Assembly (NCBI GenBank): GCA_012184525.1
Contig: WOFQ01000022.1
Location: 1 to 64,000, forward strand
Direction: 5' to 3'
Length of the DNA stretch: 64,000 nt
Origin: Xenoacremonium recifei
Taxonomy: Eukaryota; Ascomycota; Sordariomycetes; Hypocreales; Nectriaceae
Under the pieces are notes generated by a model. The model saw only the letters and a program-made list of their open reading frames with translations, was not told where the DNA came from and searched no databases. How positions within the stretch are numbered: the first letter of the stretch is position 1; every line of letters begins with the position of its first letter. Below are positions 11,106 to 22,379 of this stretch, piece by piece. A program made the position numbers and the translations under genes.

Positions 11106-12565
11106 ATGCCCTGGGTACGCAACACAACTTCCGACACCCCAACTGAGGGGCCTTCAGTCACTGCTACAATCGTAACATTCACGGGTACCTCGTTGCTTCT
11201 CGTATGCCTTCGGTTCTACGTGAGAGCAAAGATAGTCAAGGCAGTTGGATATGGTAAAGTCCCTCTCTTTGACCTGATGATTTTCTGAGCTCAGATTAAC
11301 AATTTATCATACTCAGACGACTGGGCAATTTTGGTTTCATGGGCAATTATATTTCGGCCGAATGTTTGCATACATAGACTGATCTCGGTATTCCAGCTTG
11401 GCTCCTGCGGGTACACGACATGCACTGTCCTTCGTAAGTGCATATACCAGATCCCCTTCGCTCGATTGCTGACTGCCTTGGAGAGACGACATGGGGCCTT
11501 GGACTTAAGAGTCTGACTGATATGCCCGACGAGAACATCTACAACTTCGGACTGGTATTTTGCTTTCGAATGATCTATCAACGGGACTTAGCTGACAGTA
11601 CTAAGATTCAATACATCGGAGCGCCACTGTGAGTAGAGAGGCGTGTGGATTTGGCCCTAATTCTTTGTCTGACTGTTACTCAAAGCTATGTCGTGGCCAT
11701 TTACTCCTTCAAGCTCAGTTTGCTTTTGTCGTACTTACGCTTCCTTCCCGGGATTTATAGAATTATTACCATGATCGCTACCGTGGTTGTGACGATGGGG
11801 CACATTGCTTTCATCTGCGTGTTTCTTTTCCTCTGCACACCGGTTTGAGCCCAGATCTTCTTTCCTTTTTTGCCTCTGAGCTAATAAACTTCAAGATCGC
11901 AAAACAATGGGATCCTAGCATTACTGGAGGCCATTGTGTAGAAGGCGTGCCGTTCTACTTGACATTCTCCTCTCTGACGATCATTTTCGACGTTACCGTG
12001 TAAGCCCTATGGATTCCTTTGTTGACCGGATCTAACGCTTTGAAACCGCAGCCTTGTTTTGCCCTTCCCCGCCTTGCTCCTATCGAAGATCCAGCGTCGA
12101 AAGAAGGTCGTACTGCTAGCGCTTTTTGCTCTCGGCATCTTCGTGACAATCATCCAGATCATACGCATCCGAACGATCCAGAATCTGAAGAACTACCTCG
12201 ACTCCGTCAAGCCAATCCTGTGGTCTCTTATCGAGGCGAACATCGGCATCATAATTGCCTGTGTTCCAACACTCGCGCCTTTAGTCAAATACTTTGCAGA
12301 AAGATCCCGAAATGGAACATCTGCGGGATCACAGAAGCTGGACTCTCGTTACGCGCTCCAGACATGGAGAAGCGGAAAGTCCGGCATGAGGCCTCTAGGT
12401 AGTGGCGTTGACCACGAGATTGACATCCGAGCGGTGCCCAAGCCAGCAGGAACGAGCACAGAGAACATCCTGGCACACGATGGCATTACAAAACAAACCC
12501 AGGTGTCTATTACACGTCAAGAAGCCCCTTCAAGTGACGAGTCCCTGAATTTCATCGTCAGGTGA
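11106..12565 (+). CDS. SAT4-family rhodopsin-like seven-helix membrane protein
   Basis: Spliced gene of about six introns giving roughly 350 residues, starting at the ATG at 11106. Diagnostic pieces in order: helix 1 followed by R-F-Y-V-R-A-K-I, then Y-D-D-W-A-I-L at the start of helix 2. Next is a loop ending N-I-Y-N-F-G-L joined to I-Q-Y-I-G-A-P-L-Y, then a helix with Y-S-F-K-L-S-L-L-L-S-Y-L-R. The cysteine-bearing loop with G-G-H-C-V-E-G follows, and the last helix runs into a polar tail of about 110 residues. These match the fungal SAT4 (rhodopsin domain) family of integral membrane proteins, found as putative receptors and in secondary-metabolite clusters. One intron (starting GTATTT after 11552) uses an AAG acceptor and could be retained without a stop, so that junction is less certain. 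Function not known. Confidence 0.8.
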
Positions 12566-13231
12566 TTGCAAAGAGGCCTTGTGGGAATCTATTAATTCAT
12601 GGACGCAACTTGGAGCATTATATTGGATGTATTTATGGCAGACCATTATTTTGGGCTTGATGTGTCCTCCAAAAATTGGACTAGCATATTGCAGTAGTAC
12701 CATGGAGTTAGTTTACAGATTTCTTGATGAAGCTATCGAAATTGTGCCTCGCCAACGTGGATCGCATCAGAAATACCGAATATATGAAGAATCTAGGCCA
12801 ACCGCTACTTAGAGGTTATGCAGAGCGTGTCCATAACCTGAATGGCGGTGAATTGACGTTGTGCGCACTTCTCGCTTCCTCATTATTACGCAAGAAAGGG
12901 GGCCAGCGTTCTTTGACAGATCACGCGTAGATGGACTCAAGAGGGTATTGATTGCTTTATGAGCGCTATTTCTAACTCCTTGGCTACACATCGCTTTGTC
13001 CGCTGATTCTGGGTGCGTTCTCGTCATTCATAGCATCATTTTGTTTCGTGATGTCTTGTGATTTTGTTGTATTGATGATATTCCACAATCCGCATCTTTA
13101 CAATAACAAATGAAGCTTTACAGTGACCGAAGGCAGGCAAGAATATTTCTAGTATGAGAACTTTCCTGGCGTATACCTCTCCATGGCCATCATCCGTTGG
13201 TCGTCTGCTATCTCAGCTCTTGTTTGCTGCT
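12566..13231. other. Intergenic region, convergent
   Basis: Separates the 3' ends of the SAT4-family gene and the minus-strand small secreted protein gene. It is AT-rich, with no supported gene. Confidence 0.5.
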
Positions 13232-13523
13232 TTAAGAAGTGCACGCTCCGTTCACACACTGGAGGCCGCCATCAGACGGTTTAGGACAGCCGCTCTTGAG
13301 GATCCAGATGGGAATATTGATCTCGCCAGGCTCGCACACGTACTGGCAAACGATTAACGAGAGCATTATAATACCTGAGAATTTGACAATTACTCATTAC
13401 ATCCCCACCGTCGCATTCGCATATGGTGGTCCCAATCGGGGTTCCAGCACAATTGTCACCCAAATACGCGCAGTCAGCGAGGACTGAGGCAGCAAAAATA
13501 GAAAGACAGATGATAAACCTCAT
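13232..13523 (-). CDS. Small secreted eight-cysteine protein, paralogue A
   Basis: Two exons (13523-13401 and 13342-13232) encode 77 residues. The first 16 residues form a clear signal peptide ending Val-Leu-Ala before Asp-Cys. The mature part has eight cysteines at residues 18, 25, 35, 37, 44, 60, 70 and 75, enough for four disulfides. The 58-bp phase-0 intron has a GTAATG donor and a CAG acceptor. It falls right after the motif C-E-C-D-G-G, the same place as in the gene at 14437-14751. The two proteins share the start of the mature part (D-C-A-Y), the middle C-E-C-D-G-G and an almost identical C-terminus (G-G-L-Q-C-V-N-G-A-C-T-S). A TATAAAA-type box lies near 13640 upstream. I do not recognise a named family; the layout fits an apoplastic effector or antimicrobial-type protein, which is inference only. 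Confidence 0.75.
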
Positions 13524-14436
13524 TTGGAGGTTTTAAGTACGATTTGGAAATGTCTTAGCTGAGACAAAAGAGTTAGTTGATGCAGTCTGAAGTGGAAGAT
13601 GGAGTCCCGTTCGTAAACCTGGGGAGATCATACCGGCTTTTTATACGTACATATCGTCAGGGCAAACTAGTTCCGACCATTGATCGACATTATTTGATGA
13701 AAAGTAATCGCCGTTCTTAGAAGGTCCTTCATCGCTTTTCGTGAAACATTGCTGCCTAGTCAGTCAGACTCCATTCAGATCCCCTTTTCCAAGAACGAAG
13801 CGCGTACCAAGTGATGTCAGTAGTATCAGCTTTTCAAGCCGATGTGTGCTTCATATGACTAACCTAGGAAGGCGGAAGAATACGTCACTTGCATTGTGTA
13901 GATTAAGTTCGGATCGGGAAAAAGGTAGTAATCTGTCGATCTGAGAGCTTTTCCCTATGCTTCAATGGTTCATGCCTGTTTAGGTGTTATCTCTCTTGAT
14001 CCGCCCGACTCCCGTGAGACTTTAAGGCCTGATCGTCAACGCCAAAATCCTATGGGAGAATCTTATACGAGGAATGTGCACCTTCCAAAATCTGTATTCA
14101 AAGGTCCATCAATGCGTCATATGGAAACTCCCAGTACTTTGACCTCGAGAATTATATACGGTTTAATCATAGTAGCATTTTGTGTGCCGCGATCTGCTCT
14201 TGATATCATCAGGCGGGAAGTTCAGAAAGGATAACTCTTGCAGTTCTGATTACACTACTCCGGAAGGCAATCCGGAACCAGCTTTCTAATGATGTCTATG
14301 CCTTTATGTGTACTGCTGACTTTGGAAAAGTATAAGAAGGTGCCCTCAGCCACCACTGAGTAGGTTGCTTGTTTCCTTTGCACATAAGCCTTCAACACTT
14401 CTTTATATACATAAAAGCTGAAGAAAACTGCTCAAG
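13524..14436. promoter_or_regulatory. Shared divergent upstream region of the two small secreted protein genes
   Basis: 913 bp separate the two head-to-head paralogues. Each side has a TATA-like element (reverse complement of TTTTTATAC near 13638-13646, and TTTATATA near 14402-14409). I see no other supported gene. A common promoter could give co-expression. Confidence 0.5.
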
Positions 14437-14751
14437 ATGAAGATTCCATCTAAACCTCTCATCATTCTGATGGCTCTTGCCAGAATAGTCATCGCTGATT
14501 GTGCCTATAATGGCAATTCATGTGATGACAGTCAATATGAAACATACGCTTGCGAATGCGATGGTGGACATCTTGTACGTTAAGACTTCACGCTATACTT
14601 CATTTGAAACTTGAACTGACAGAATCTCAAGTTGTTCTGTGCCCATCCCTCGGATTTGGACCCTGGGGACAACTTATGGTTCAGTGTCAAGAACTGTCCC
14701 ACACCACCCGATGGCGGGCTTCAATGTGTGAACGGAGCTTGTACTTCTTAG
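14437..14751 (+). CDS. Small secreted eight-cysteine protein, paralogue B
   Basis: Two exons (14437-14574 and 14623-14751) encode 88 residues. A 20-residue signal peptide ends Val-Ile-Ala before Asp-Cys. The mature cysteines are at 22, 29, 39, 41, 52, 71, 81 and 86. Spacing C-x6-C-x9-C-x-C is identical to paralogue A, as are the final C-x9-C-x4-C; only the two middle loops differ in length (10 versus 6, and 18 versus 15). The 48-bp phase-0 intron (GTACGT donor, GACAG acceptor, GAACTGAC branch) lies two codons after C-D-G-G, so gene structure is conserved too. Conserved cysteines with diverged loops indicate an old duplication under structural constraint. Function unknown; a secreted effector-like role is inference. 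Confidence 0.8.
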
Positions 14752-15282
14752 GCACTGTTCATAAGGTATTGTACTGTAACCCTGGCGAACAGCTGGGGGT
14801 GGAGTTGATGTGGTGATGTAACTCAACGATAAGCCAGGGATGAGAGAATCGTGGTACACAAAGGCAGTCGGTCTACGCGCATTCTACCTTGTGTCTGTCT
14901 GAATTGGGGAAACCGATATATTGAGATTTGATTCATTGATCAATAAATTAGAATAGGACTCAATGAACACCTGCAAGCCTGGCCGAATTGCTCACTGTTA
15001 TGCTTTGATCATGAACAGGGCCCGTTGATTCTTTGTTCGAGAAACTAGTGAAAGAACCAATCCAAATCTTTCATTTCCGAGCTGTTCGTTCAATCAAAGA
15101 ATTAGCTTAGCTAACCTGCCGTTGCATCAAAAGTATAAACAGCCACCGATACCACGTCCACACGATCCTTTGGTCCATCTTCAATTCCTTCCTGTACCCA
15201 AGTGTACCTGGATCTATTCGGACAATTTTCTTCTCTTACGTCTCCTCACTGCTAGAATCAACAAACAATCTTTCATCCAAGA
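14752..15282. other. Intergenic region with probable promoter of the 60-residue protein gene
   Basis: A TATAAA element at about 15132-15137 and a CT-rich leader (15180-15280) precede the ATG at 15283. No other gene is seen. Confidence 0.45.
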
Positions 15283-15465
15283 ATGTGCGACATAATCACC
15301 ACCAAAACTAGTTGTCAGCGTTGCAACCAGGGGCCATGTCGGATGAAACGCGAACCGTGTTCTCTGTTCAAGCAAAACTATCAGTGCGAATCTGAGCGCT
15401 TTTATGAGGAAATCATGATATCTTGGTGGCAATGCGATTGGTGCTTCCGGGAGTCTCTTAAATAG
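15283..15465 (+). CDS. Small cysteine-rich protein with two CxxC knuckles
   Basis: A 60-residue single-exon frame with no signal peptide or membrane segment. It has eight cysteines, including C-Q-R-C at residues 11-14 and C-D-W-C at 51-54. Two CxxC pairs about 37 residues apart are the geometry of a zinc ribbon or treble-clef-like fold. A TATAAA box and a CT-rich leader typical of fungal core promoters precede it, which supports expression. I do not recognise the family. It resembles short intracellular cysteine-rich proteins common in plant-associated fungi, but that is an impression and not a match. Confidence 0.5.
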   Translation: MCDIITTKTSCQRCNQGPCRMKREPCSLFKQNYQCESERFYEEIMISWWQCDWCFRESLK

Positions 15466-15598
15466 GGCAATATGGGTTTTGGATGAGGTCAAGGTTCTTC
15501 CTAACAGCTCACAATCTAGAGAGAGTGTATCATTTGAAATCTATTGCTTCCATGTATATGTCGTATGCCGTTTCTATTGTCATGTCTATTACAAGATT

Positions 15599-16991
15599 TT
15601 ACGCTGATACCTCAAGAATAACCTTCCTGGCTTCTCTATTGTGGAATAAGTCGTAGCCTTTTGACGCCTCTTCTAGAGGAAGCTTGTGGGTAACGTAGCC
15701 TCGTAGTAAGTCTTGATTCTCCCTCAGGCATTCCAGAGCATCGGCAAAGACTGTGCGTACGGGTACTCGACCGTAGTTCATCCTACAAAGAGTATTAGCA
15801 TGCTCTTGTTATACTAAACCCCATCGGTGAAAGAGATCAACGTCATTTGTAATTTGAGGTTCACAAATGAACTTACGTGATGTTCTTTTGATAGCAGTCA
15901 AGCCCGGTGAAAGGTAATTCGGCCTGATGAAAGCCGACGGATGACAAGACACCGCAGGGACGCAGCAGTTCGAAAGCCGATTTCAATGCGGCCTGATTAC
16001 CAACAACCTCAATAACAGCATCTGCTCCTCGACTATCAGTCGCCGCAAGAACTCGCTCTTTGATGTTGTCTCGGCTTAAGTTGAGTGGTATGGCCCCAAA
16101 TTGTGCTGCCTCTTTTAGCCGGTCTTCGACGCTGTCCACAGCAAAGATGGTCTCGATCCCTTTCGAACACGCTGCAGCGATGGCGCAAATACCAACAGGC
16201 CCACAGCCAAGACATACGACGACGGCATCCTCAATGGTTCGAGCTTGAGAGCCGTTAGGCTTCGCTCCAGCCTTCAAGGGATGCAGACTGGTCAGAGGAG
16301 ATTGGATTTGGTTTTGAAGTCCCTCAACTGCTCGGCACGCGCCGTAGTATCCTGTAGGGAAGATGTCGCACATCATTATAAGGAGAGAATTTTCCAAATC
16401 GTCTGGAACGTGCTGTAATGTGCCGTCTGCAAATGGGACTCGGACGAACTCCGCTTGACCACCTGCCAAGAGCTGTGTTCCGAATGCTGTTCCCTCAACG
16501 CATCTGTTTGTTAGACCTTGCTTGCAGAACCAACACTTCATGCTAGGTTGTCGATAAGCATGATTCCGTCAATAGGAGAACAAGTTGAACTCACCAGACA
16601 GGAGAGAAGATGGAGACTACCTCGTCCCCTGGCTTGAAGAGAGATACATCATCGCCGATTTGCTCTACTATTCCGACGAACTCATGCCCCTAATAGATAA
16701 TGCATTAGCATTTATCTCAAACATGATTGATTAAGAGTATCTCTACCATAATGTGTCCTGTTGCAGTCTTTTGGTAACCCCGGTACATGTGTAGTTCGCT
16801 TTATGCTCTAGTTAGCTATCTTATATGCTTGAGTGGTCGGTATTTCCGTGGAATAAAGCCACACACCTGCCACATATACCCGCTTCCTTTACACGGATGA
16901 CTGCATCGGTACTGTCAATTATTTCTGGCTTCGGACGAGATTCTACGCCAATATCGAATGGCCCACGGAAGACCACAGCTTTCATTGACAT
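15599..16991 (-). CDS. Zinc-dependent medium-chain alcohol dehydrogenase (formaldehyde-dehydrogenase-like)
   Basis: Five exons give about 373 residues from the ATG at 16991. The GroES-like half shows G-I-C-G-S-E-L-H (catalytic-zinc Cys) and G-H-E-F-V-G (catalytic-zinc His and Glu). A spliced four-cysteine lobe C-x2-C-x2-C-x7-C binds the structural zinc; its first Cys codon is made by the splice junction before 16541. The Rossmann half has the dinucleotide motif C-L-G-C-G-P-V-G. The pattern fits the Zn-dependent ADH/FDH group of the MDR superfamily, which interconverts alcohols and aldehydes with NAD(P). Its start is 493 bp from, and divergent to, the aldehyde dehydrogenase at 17485, so the pair probably acts on the same carbon skeleton. 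Introns are GT-AG. Substrate unknown. Confidence 0.85.
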
Positions 16992-17484
16992 GTTGGATGC
17001 CCGCTTCTCTGTGACTAATCAGGTCCGGTTTAGGGTGAATAGGTTGTGCGAAAATCTCTGATGTGTTTCCCTTCTTCCAATTCTCAGCTACGATTCGTAA
17101 TTCCTTCTTCGTTATAAGAGGTCATTGTGGTCAACGGGGGCTGTTAGTCTGTTCCCGGATAGCGAGACCCGGCTTCTTCGGCATTTTGCGAGATGGAAGC
17201 CTCGGTGTTGCTTATTCCCGGCGGGATTGGAGTAACCCCTACTGCTCGGCTTCCTGGACCATGCAAGTACACGTCGGCTTTTTCAAGATGCCGATAGACT
17301 ACGTGGGATTTAGTGGCAGTTGGAATGAGAAAACAAGATCAGTGAAGTGTTAATGGCAAGTAAAATCAACCCGTGACAGTATCCCATCACGCAGCAATTG
17401 GCGTGCCGCATTTCGTTGAAAAAGTACTTGGGCTTCCTTGGCTCCAACACGAAAACGGACTTTGGAGCAGTAACAGTTTACACG
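16992..17484. promoter_or_regulatory. Divergent promoter between alcohol and aldehyde dehydrogenase genes
   Basis: 493 bp shared upstream region. It contains a CGG-N6-CGG direct repeat at 17170-17181 and further CCCGG motifs at about 17156-17160 and 17217-17225 (CCCGGCGGG). These are plausible sites for a Zn2Cys6 regulator such as the one encoded at 20255. Binding is inference. Confidence 0.45.
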
Positions 17485-19494
17485 ATGGCGTTGACGGCAA
17501 ACACACTTCCCATCTCCTTTGGAAAGATTTACATCAATGGAGAATACATATCATCCCAAGCAAGGGATACTCTCACTCTTTACAACCCGAAAGACAATAC
17601 GCTAGTAGCTCAAGGTGTACCAATTGCCAACGAGGCGGATGTTGACTTGGCTGTGAAACATGCCGAGGAAGCATTCAACGGCCCTTGGGCAAAATTCACC
17701 GCTAAGCAAAGAGCAGACTGTTTCCATCGACTAATTAACCTTCTGGATGACAAGTTGCCCGAGATTCTTTACCTGGATTCACTTACAACCGGCAACCCGG
17801 TATCTCTCATCCCAACAAGAGAGAAGGATTATATCAATAACTGCTTGTCATACTATGGTCAGTGTACCTCTAGTTGAGATCACCAGCTGTTAACCAGACG
17901 ATACTTCAAGTATAGAAGCAGTACACTAACATAAGATCATAGCTGGCTGGACTGATAAGCAGCGAGGCGACTATTACCCCGACGATGACGGATTTGTTAA
18001 ACTTGTTCGACATGAACCCCTTGGGTAATAGGTCCTCAATTGCTTACGGGTGCCTTTTTTTCTAACAAAACGACTGTAGTGTTTGTGTTGCGATAAACCC
18101 TTATAACTCTCCAGTGGCTTCTCTTTTCATCAAGGCTGCGCCTTGTCTCGCGACTGGGAATGTACTCATTGTCAAGCCATCAGAAAAGAGTCCACTTGGC
18201 TCACTTGCTGTTGGGCCTTTGTTTGAGGAAGCAGGGTTCCCTCCTGGCGTTGTGCAAGTTTTACCTGGTGATGGTAGTACTGGCGCACTATTTGCCAAGC
18301 ATATGCGTGTAAGAAAGGTAAGAAAGCCTTCCATTCCTGCTCATAGAAAGTTGAATTCGTCACCGATGACCGGTGCTTTATTCTTGATGTATCATACTCA
18401 TCCTTTGCAGATAAGCTTCACCGGATCTGTGGCTACGGGGAAAAGGATTCAAGTTGCAGCAGCCCAAAGCAACCTCAAGCGCGTGACTCTTGAACTAGGT
18501 AGGTGATTCGAAAAAAAGTCATCGTTCTCACCAAGGAAGAACTGACATTTGATACAACAAAAATAGGCGGAAAGAGCCCCGCTGTCGTATTTGAAGACGC
18601 AAATATTGAGAATGCCGTTACTTGGTTAGTGATTGTGATTTCTTAGATGTCAAGGAAACGCATATTGATATGATGAGTAGGACGGTAAATGGAATTTTGG
18701 CACGAACCGGGCAAGTGTGCGTCGCATCTTCTCGAGTATACGTGCAAAGGTCTATCGCAAAGGAATTTATTGCCCAGTATACGGCTCGGATGAAAGCCGC
18801 GGCAAGGGAGATGGGCAACCCTCAAGATCCCGACACTAAATATGGCCCTCTTGTCGATAAGACCTCCTTCGAAAGAGTACAAGGAATGATCGACCGTGGT
18901 CGCAAAGAAGCAGAGTTAGTCGTTGGAGGAGTCCAAATCGGTGACGAAGGCTGCTTTATTGAACCGACAGTCTTCTTGAACCCTAAACCCGATGCTGAGA
19001 TCTATCGAAACGAGGTCTTTGGTCCTGTCGCAGTAGTTAAGACATTCGAGACTGAGGACGAGGTGGTGGCCACAGCAAATGATACTGAATTCGGGTTGAT
19101 GGCTGGAGTTTTCACGAAAGACATTACTCGCGCGATGAGAGTATCCGCACGCATCGATTCTGGCGTTGTAGGAATCAACTGCATAAGCATGGTGAGCAAA
19201 ACTTGTTGTCTTCATTAGTTCTCGAAAACTAGCTGACCTCACGCAGATGAATATTCAAGCTCCGTTTGGTGGCAAAAAGGCATCCGGAATAGGGCGAGAG
19301 TTCGGCGAATATGTAAGTGAGCCTTTGAACCTTTGCAAAACTTCGTGCACTGGCTAAGTTTGGCTATTACATAGGCACTGAGGGCTTTTACGGAGCCGAA
19401 GACTATTCTGATCAAGTAAGGGTTTCCCTTTGTTGGCCAATAACGTGCTTGGAAGACGACGCTGACCATATGACGTAGCATGAACTCCCAATAG
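17485..19494 (+). CDS. NAD(P)-dependent aldehyde dehydrogenase
   Basis: Multi-exon gene of about 500 residues, starting at ATG 17485. The coenzyme-binding region has P-Y-N-S-P (for the usual PWNFP) and K-P-S-E-K-S-P. The E-L-G-G-K-S-P block carries the general-base Glu. The nucleophile Cys lies in R-T-G-Q-V-C-V-A-S-S-R, where N-x-G-Q-x-C is usual. N-E-V-F-G-P-V follows, and the C-terminal part has P-F-G-G-K-K-A-S-G-I-G-R-E. All are family hallmarks, so the enzyme should be active, converting an aldehyde to its acid. I favour a last intron 19416-19475 (GTAAGG donor, GCTGAC branch, TAG acceptor) that adds a short tail ending at 19494. Without it the stop is at 19419. It lies next to the alcohol dehydrogenase, amine-oxidase-like and permease genes. 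Confidence 0.85.
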
Positions 19495-20254
19495 CGAAAA
19501 TGTTGGCCTTCGGCCTTCAAATGTGTGCCCGGCAATCATATACGATATGGCAATATGCAAAATCCAGTCTTGTTACCTGCTGCGGCTTTGGCTTCAGCAG
19601 TGGGTGGACTAACGCCAATTAGGGAGCATGAGTTAGTGGACGGGATGCACTACAGGCTCAGCGTCGATAATGCCCAGTATTATTCATAGAGAGCCTAAGC
19701 TACGACGATTATCTAACCTTGCAATCACGGTTCTGGAAGACCGGAAGAGACAACCGGGTCATTATTTAGCTTCAAATTTATCCCTTTTCTCGCACCTTCA
19801 CGTGGTCTGCAGCGTAGATTTGCAAAAGATAAGAGGTCTTCAAAATGACATTGAAGCGCAGCTATGGCCACCCGACACTCCGTTCTCCGTACTCCGTAGA
19901 TAAACGTGAGTCCACTGGTGTTCTCATCCTAGCTTCCAGGGAGAGCTTAGCGGCTGAAGCTCCCCGCACGATAATGATGGGAAATAGTTACTCGAAGGGG
20001 CTGATACGCGAGTCAACCTCCCAAGCACCCAGTACTTCATATCAGAAACCCCTATGAACGAGGACAGCTTGGTAACCTCTGGCTGCAGACACGTTGGATT
20101 CCCCCTCGTGCATCCACGATCTGGGGGCGGTGCTCATTGCGACTGCTAAGCGAGTCTTCAGCTCCCAAGGCGGATCCAGTGAACACCTCAGCTGGGAAGC
20201 GGGAAGGATCGCTATTTCGACTTGTCCCCGCCGTGGGAACGCCCAGTCTTGACA
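19495..20254. other. Intergenic region upstream of the Zn2Cys6 regulator
   Basis: 760 bp between the aldehyde dehydrogenase end and the regulator start. No supported gene; it probably holds the regulator promoter. Confidence 0.5.
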
Positions 20255-22344
20255 ATGTTCCAAAAACCGACCCATCGCAGATCGCGTCATGGCTGCGCGC
20301 AATGCAAAGGGGCCAAGGTGAGTTCTTCTCCGGCGGTGGCTCTTGTGCAGCCGAGTCAACTCTAACCTCTTTTCTCAATCCAAAGATAAAATGCGACCAG
20401 AAGAAGCCTGCATGTTCTCAGTGTGCGTCCCGACGACTCCAATGCCCCGGCTACACCTTCAACCTGCGATGGGCTCCCAAGAACCAGCTGCAATTCAGCA
20501 ACGCGTCGAGCGACTCGACCCCGAAACGGCCCAGAAAAACCACGACGAGACGAAAAAGTGACCAGGGAATTAAGGCTATAAATCAACAAGTTCCCGACTC
20601 GGATCTGTCCGCTGTTCGGTCTGCCAGCGATGCCTCCGTTCTCGGAGTCAACCTTGGGGATCACCTAGATATCACAGACGAAGTGCTCGATCACTCGTTC
20701 GCCCAGGAACTCCCCTTCGTTTCCGAACCACAAGGCGAGGAAGACTTCCAACAGTCGTCATCGGGACTGGGCAGTGAACAATGGGCTGGCCAAATACTTG
20801 GCTCCCCAGCTGAGGAGGTCGGTTCCGGGAACCAGTGCCCTGACGATTTTGAATGGACCTTCGCGTTGAATCACACAGTCTTCGACGATTTCGCTCCCGG
20901 TATGGAAGCAGATCATTTTAAGGCGCCCTCAGAACTGGCCGAGATACGTCTCGACACACCACCTGTGATTGATCTTTCCAATGATCTGTCCCCCTACGAG
21001 CCAACGCAGAACGTTGGAACTCAAGTCATTTTATCTAGGCCGAATGAGATAGCCAATGTCTCTTCAATGCTGGTGGATTATTTCTTCCGTGAAGTCATAC
21101 CACTGTATTGTGCCTGGGACAACTCAGAAAACCCACTGCGCTTGCTTGCTGGAAGTATGTGGCAGTCCTCCGAGATTCTCTTTCACACAATCCAGAGCAT
21201 GGCGGGTGCTTGCTTACGCGAACACTTTCCCGAGCTTTCGCCTATTGCGATTCAGGAACACTCCAAAGCTCTGCAATTACTGCGCAATGGCCCATCAGCG
21301 TCTTCGGATACAGAAGAAAACCTCTTATCCTTACTGCTTCTTGGACATACAACGAGTTGGCACAACCCAGGCGACTTAGCCGTTGGGATATTGAAACGCG
21401 CCCAAGAAATGATCAATAGGTTGATGCAAAGAGGCTGTCGCCTATCCTCGGCTTCCTTCTTCCAGCCTTCAATAGACTTCTGGGCCATGCTGGTATCGTT
21501 GGTTAACGGTAGCTGTCTCAACGAAGAGAGTATAAACGAACCGGCATTTGTCGGGCCGCAAACCCCCCTCCATGACACCACCCCCCATCCAGTCATCGGA
21601 ATATCGCATCAACTCGTCAGAATATTAATCAATGCAGGAGGTTTAGTCTTCCGATATCGTAAGCGAGCTATTGAAACCAAGTTCTTCACTGAACAAGACT
21701 TGGACTTCTTCAAACAATGCATCAAGGAAGCCCGTGGCTTGGAGAGACAACTCCTAGCTTATGAGTCCTTCGATCCGTCAAAGGTTGCAGATTCTAGCGA
21801 CCCGAACACAACGGCGGATCAACTGCTGAAGATGGAAGAAGCATTTCGCCTTACAGGCCTCCTCCAGATCTACCGTGTCTTTCCCGACCTTCTCAGTGAA
21901 CGCTACAGCCCCTGGAATCCGGATCACATTTTGAAGATACCTGTCGTCACTCGACCGTGCTCTGCGGAAGAACGGGAATCTTGGTTGACGTCCCTGGCCA
22001 TGCACATTCTCGACTTACTCCGTGGAATCCCCTTTGAATCCCGAACGCGATGTTTGCAACCAGTTATCCTGGCCGCAACCTCGAGTGAATTACGTTGTAG
22101 CGGCATCAATTCCGCAGCGCGCGGCCTCACGGAGGACTCTGGTCACTCTCCAATCGAACTTATGCGTGCGCGAAGCTTTGTTCAGTCTCGTCTCGGTGCT
22201 TATCGATATGTTTTACCTCTCCGAAAGGTTTCGATCATCCAAGAACTCATCAAAAACACCTGGTCGGCCCTTGATGCTGGCGACCGAGATGTCTATTGGC
22301 TAGATGTTTGCACAGAGTACCAATTGGCAACAGTTATGGGATAG
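20255..22344 (+). CDS. Zn2Cys6 transcription factor (Fungal_trans_2-like)
   Basis: Two exons (20255-20317 and 20386-22344) give 673 residues. A longer unspliced frame that begins further upstream reads through the zinc-cluster exon in the wrong frame and loses its first two cysteines. Starting at ATG 20255 and removing the 68-bp intron restores the full binuclear cluster C-x2-C-x6-C-x6-C-x2-C-x6-C at residues 14-42, preceded by basic residues. The acceptor is AAAG, less usual but phase-correct. After a Ser/Pro/Asp-rich linker, the region from about residue 240 is alpha-helical and resembles the Fungal_trans_2 middle region. It sits convergent to the FAD oxidase (35 bp between stops) and downstream of the aldehyde dehydrogenase, so it is the natural candidate regulator of this cluster. 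Confidence 0.85.
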
Positions 22345-22379
22345 GCATTCGGTTAATGAGACCTGTTCTTTCCAGCTTT

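Noticed and set aside
13741..14234. Short plus-strand frames between the two secreted protein genes
   Set aside because: They have no family, signal peptide or splice support and lie in what must be the shared promoter region.
20137..20385. Longer N-terminus for the Zn2Cys6 regulator by reading straight through from 20137
   Set aside because: It reads the zinc-cluster exon in the wrong frame and loses the first cysteines. The ATG at 20255 plus a 68-bp intron gives a complete cluster.
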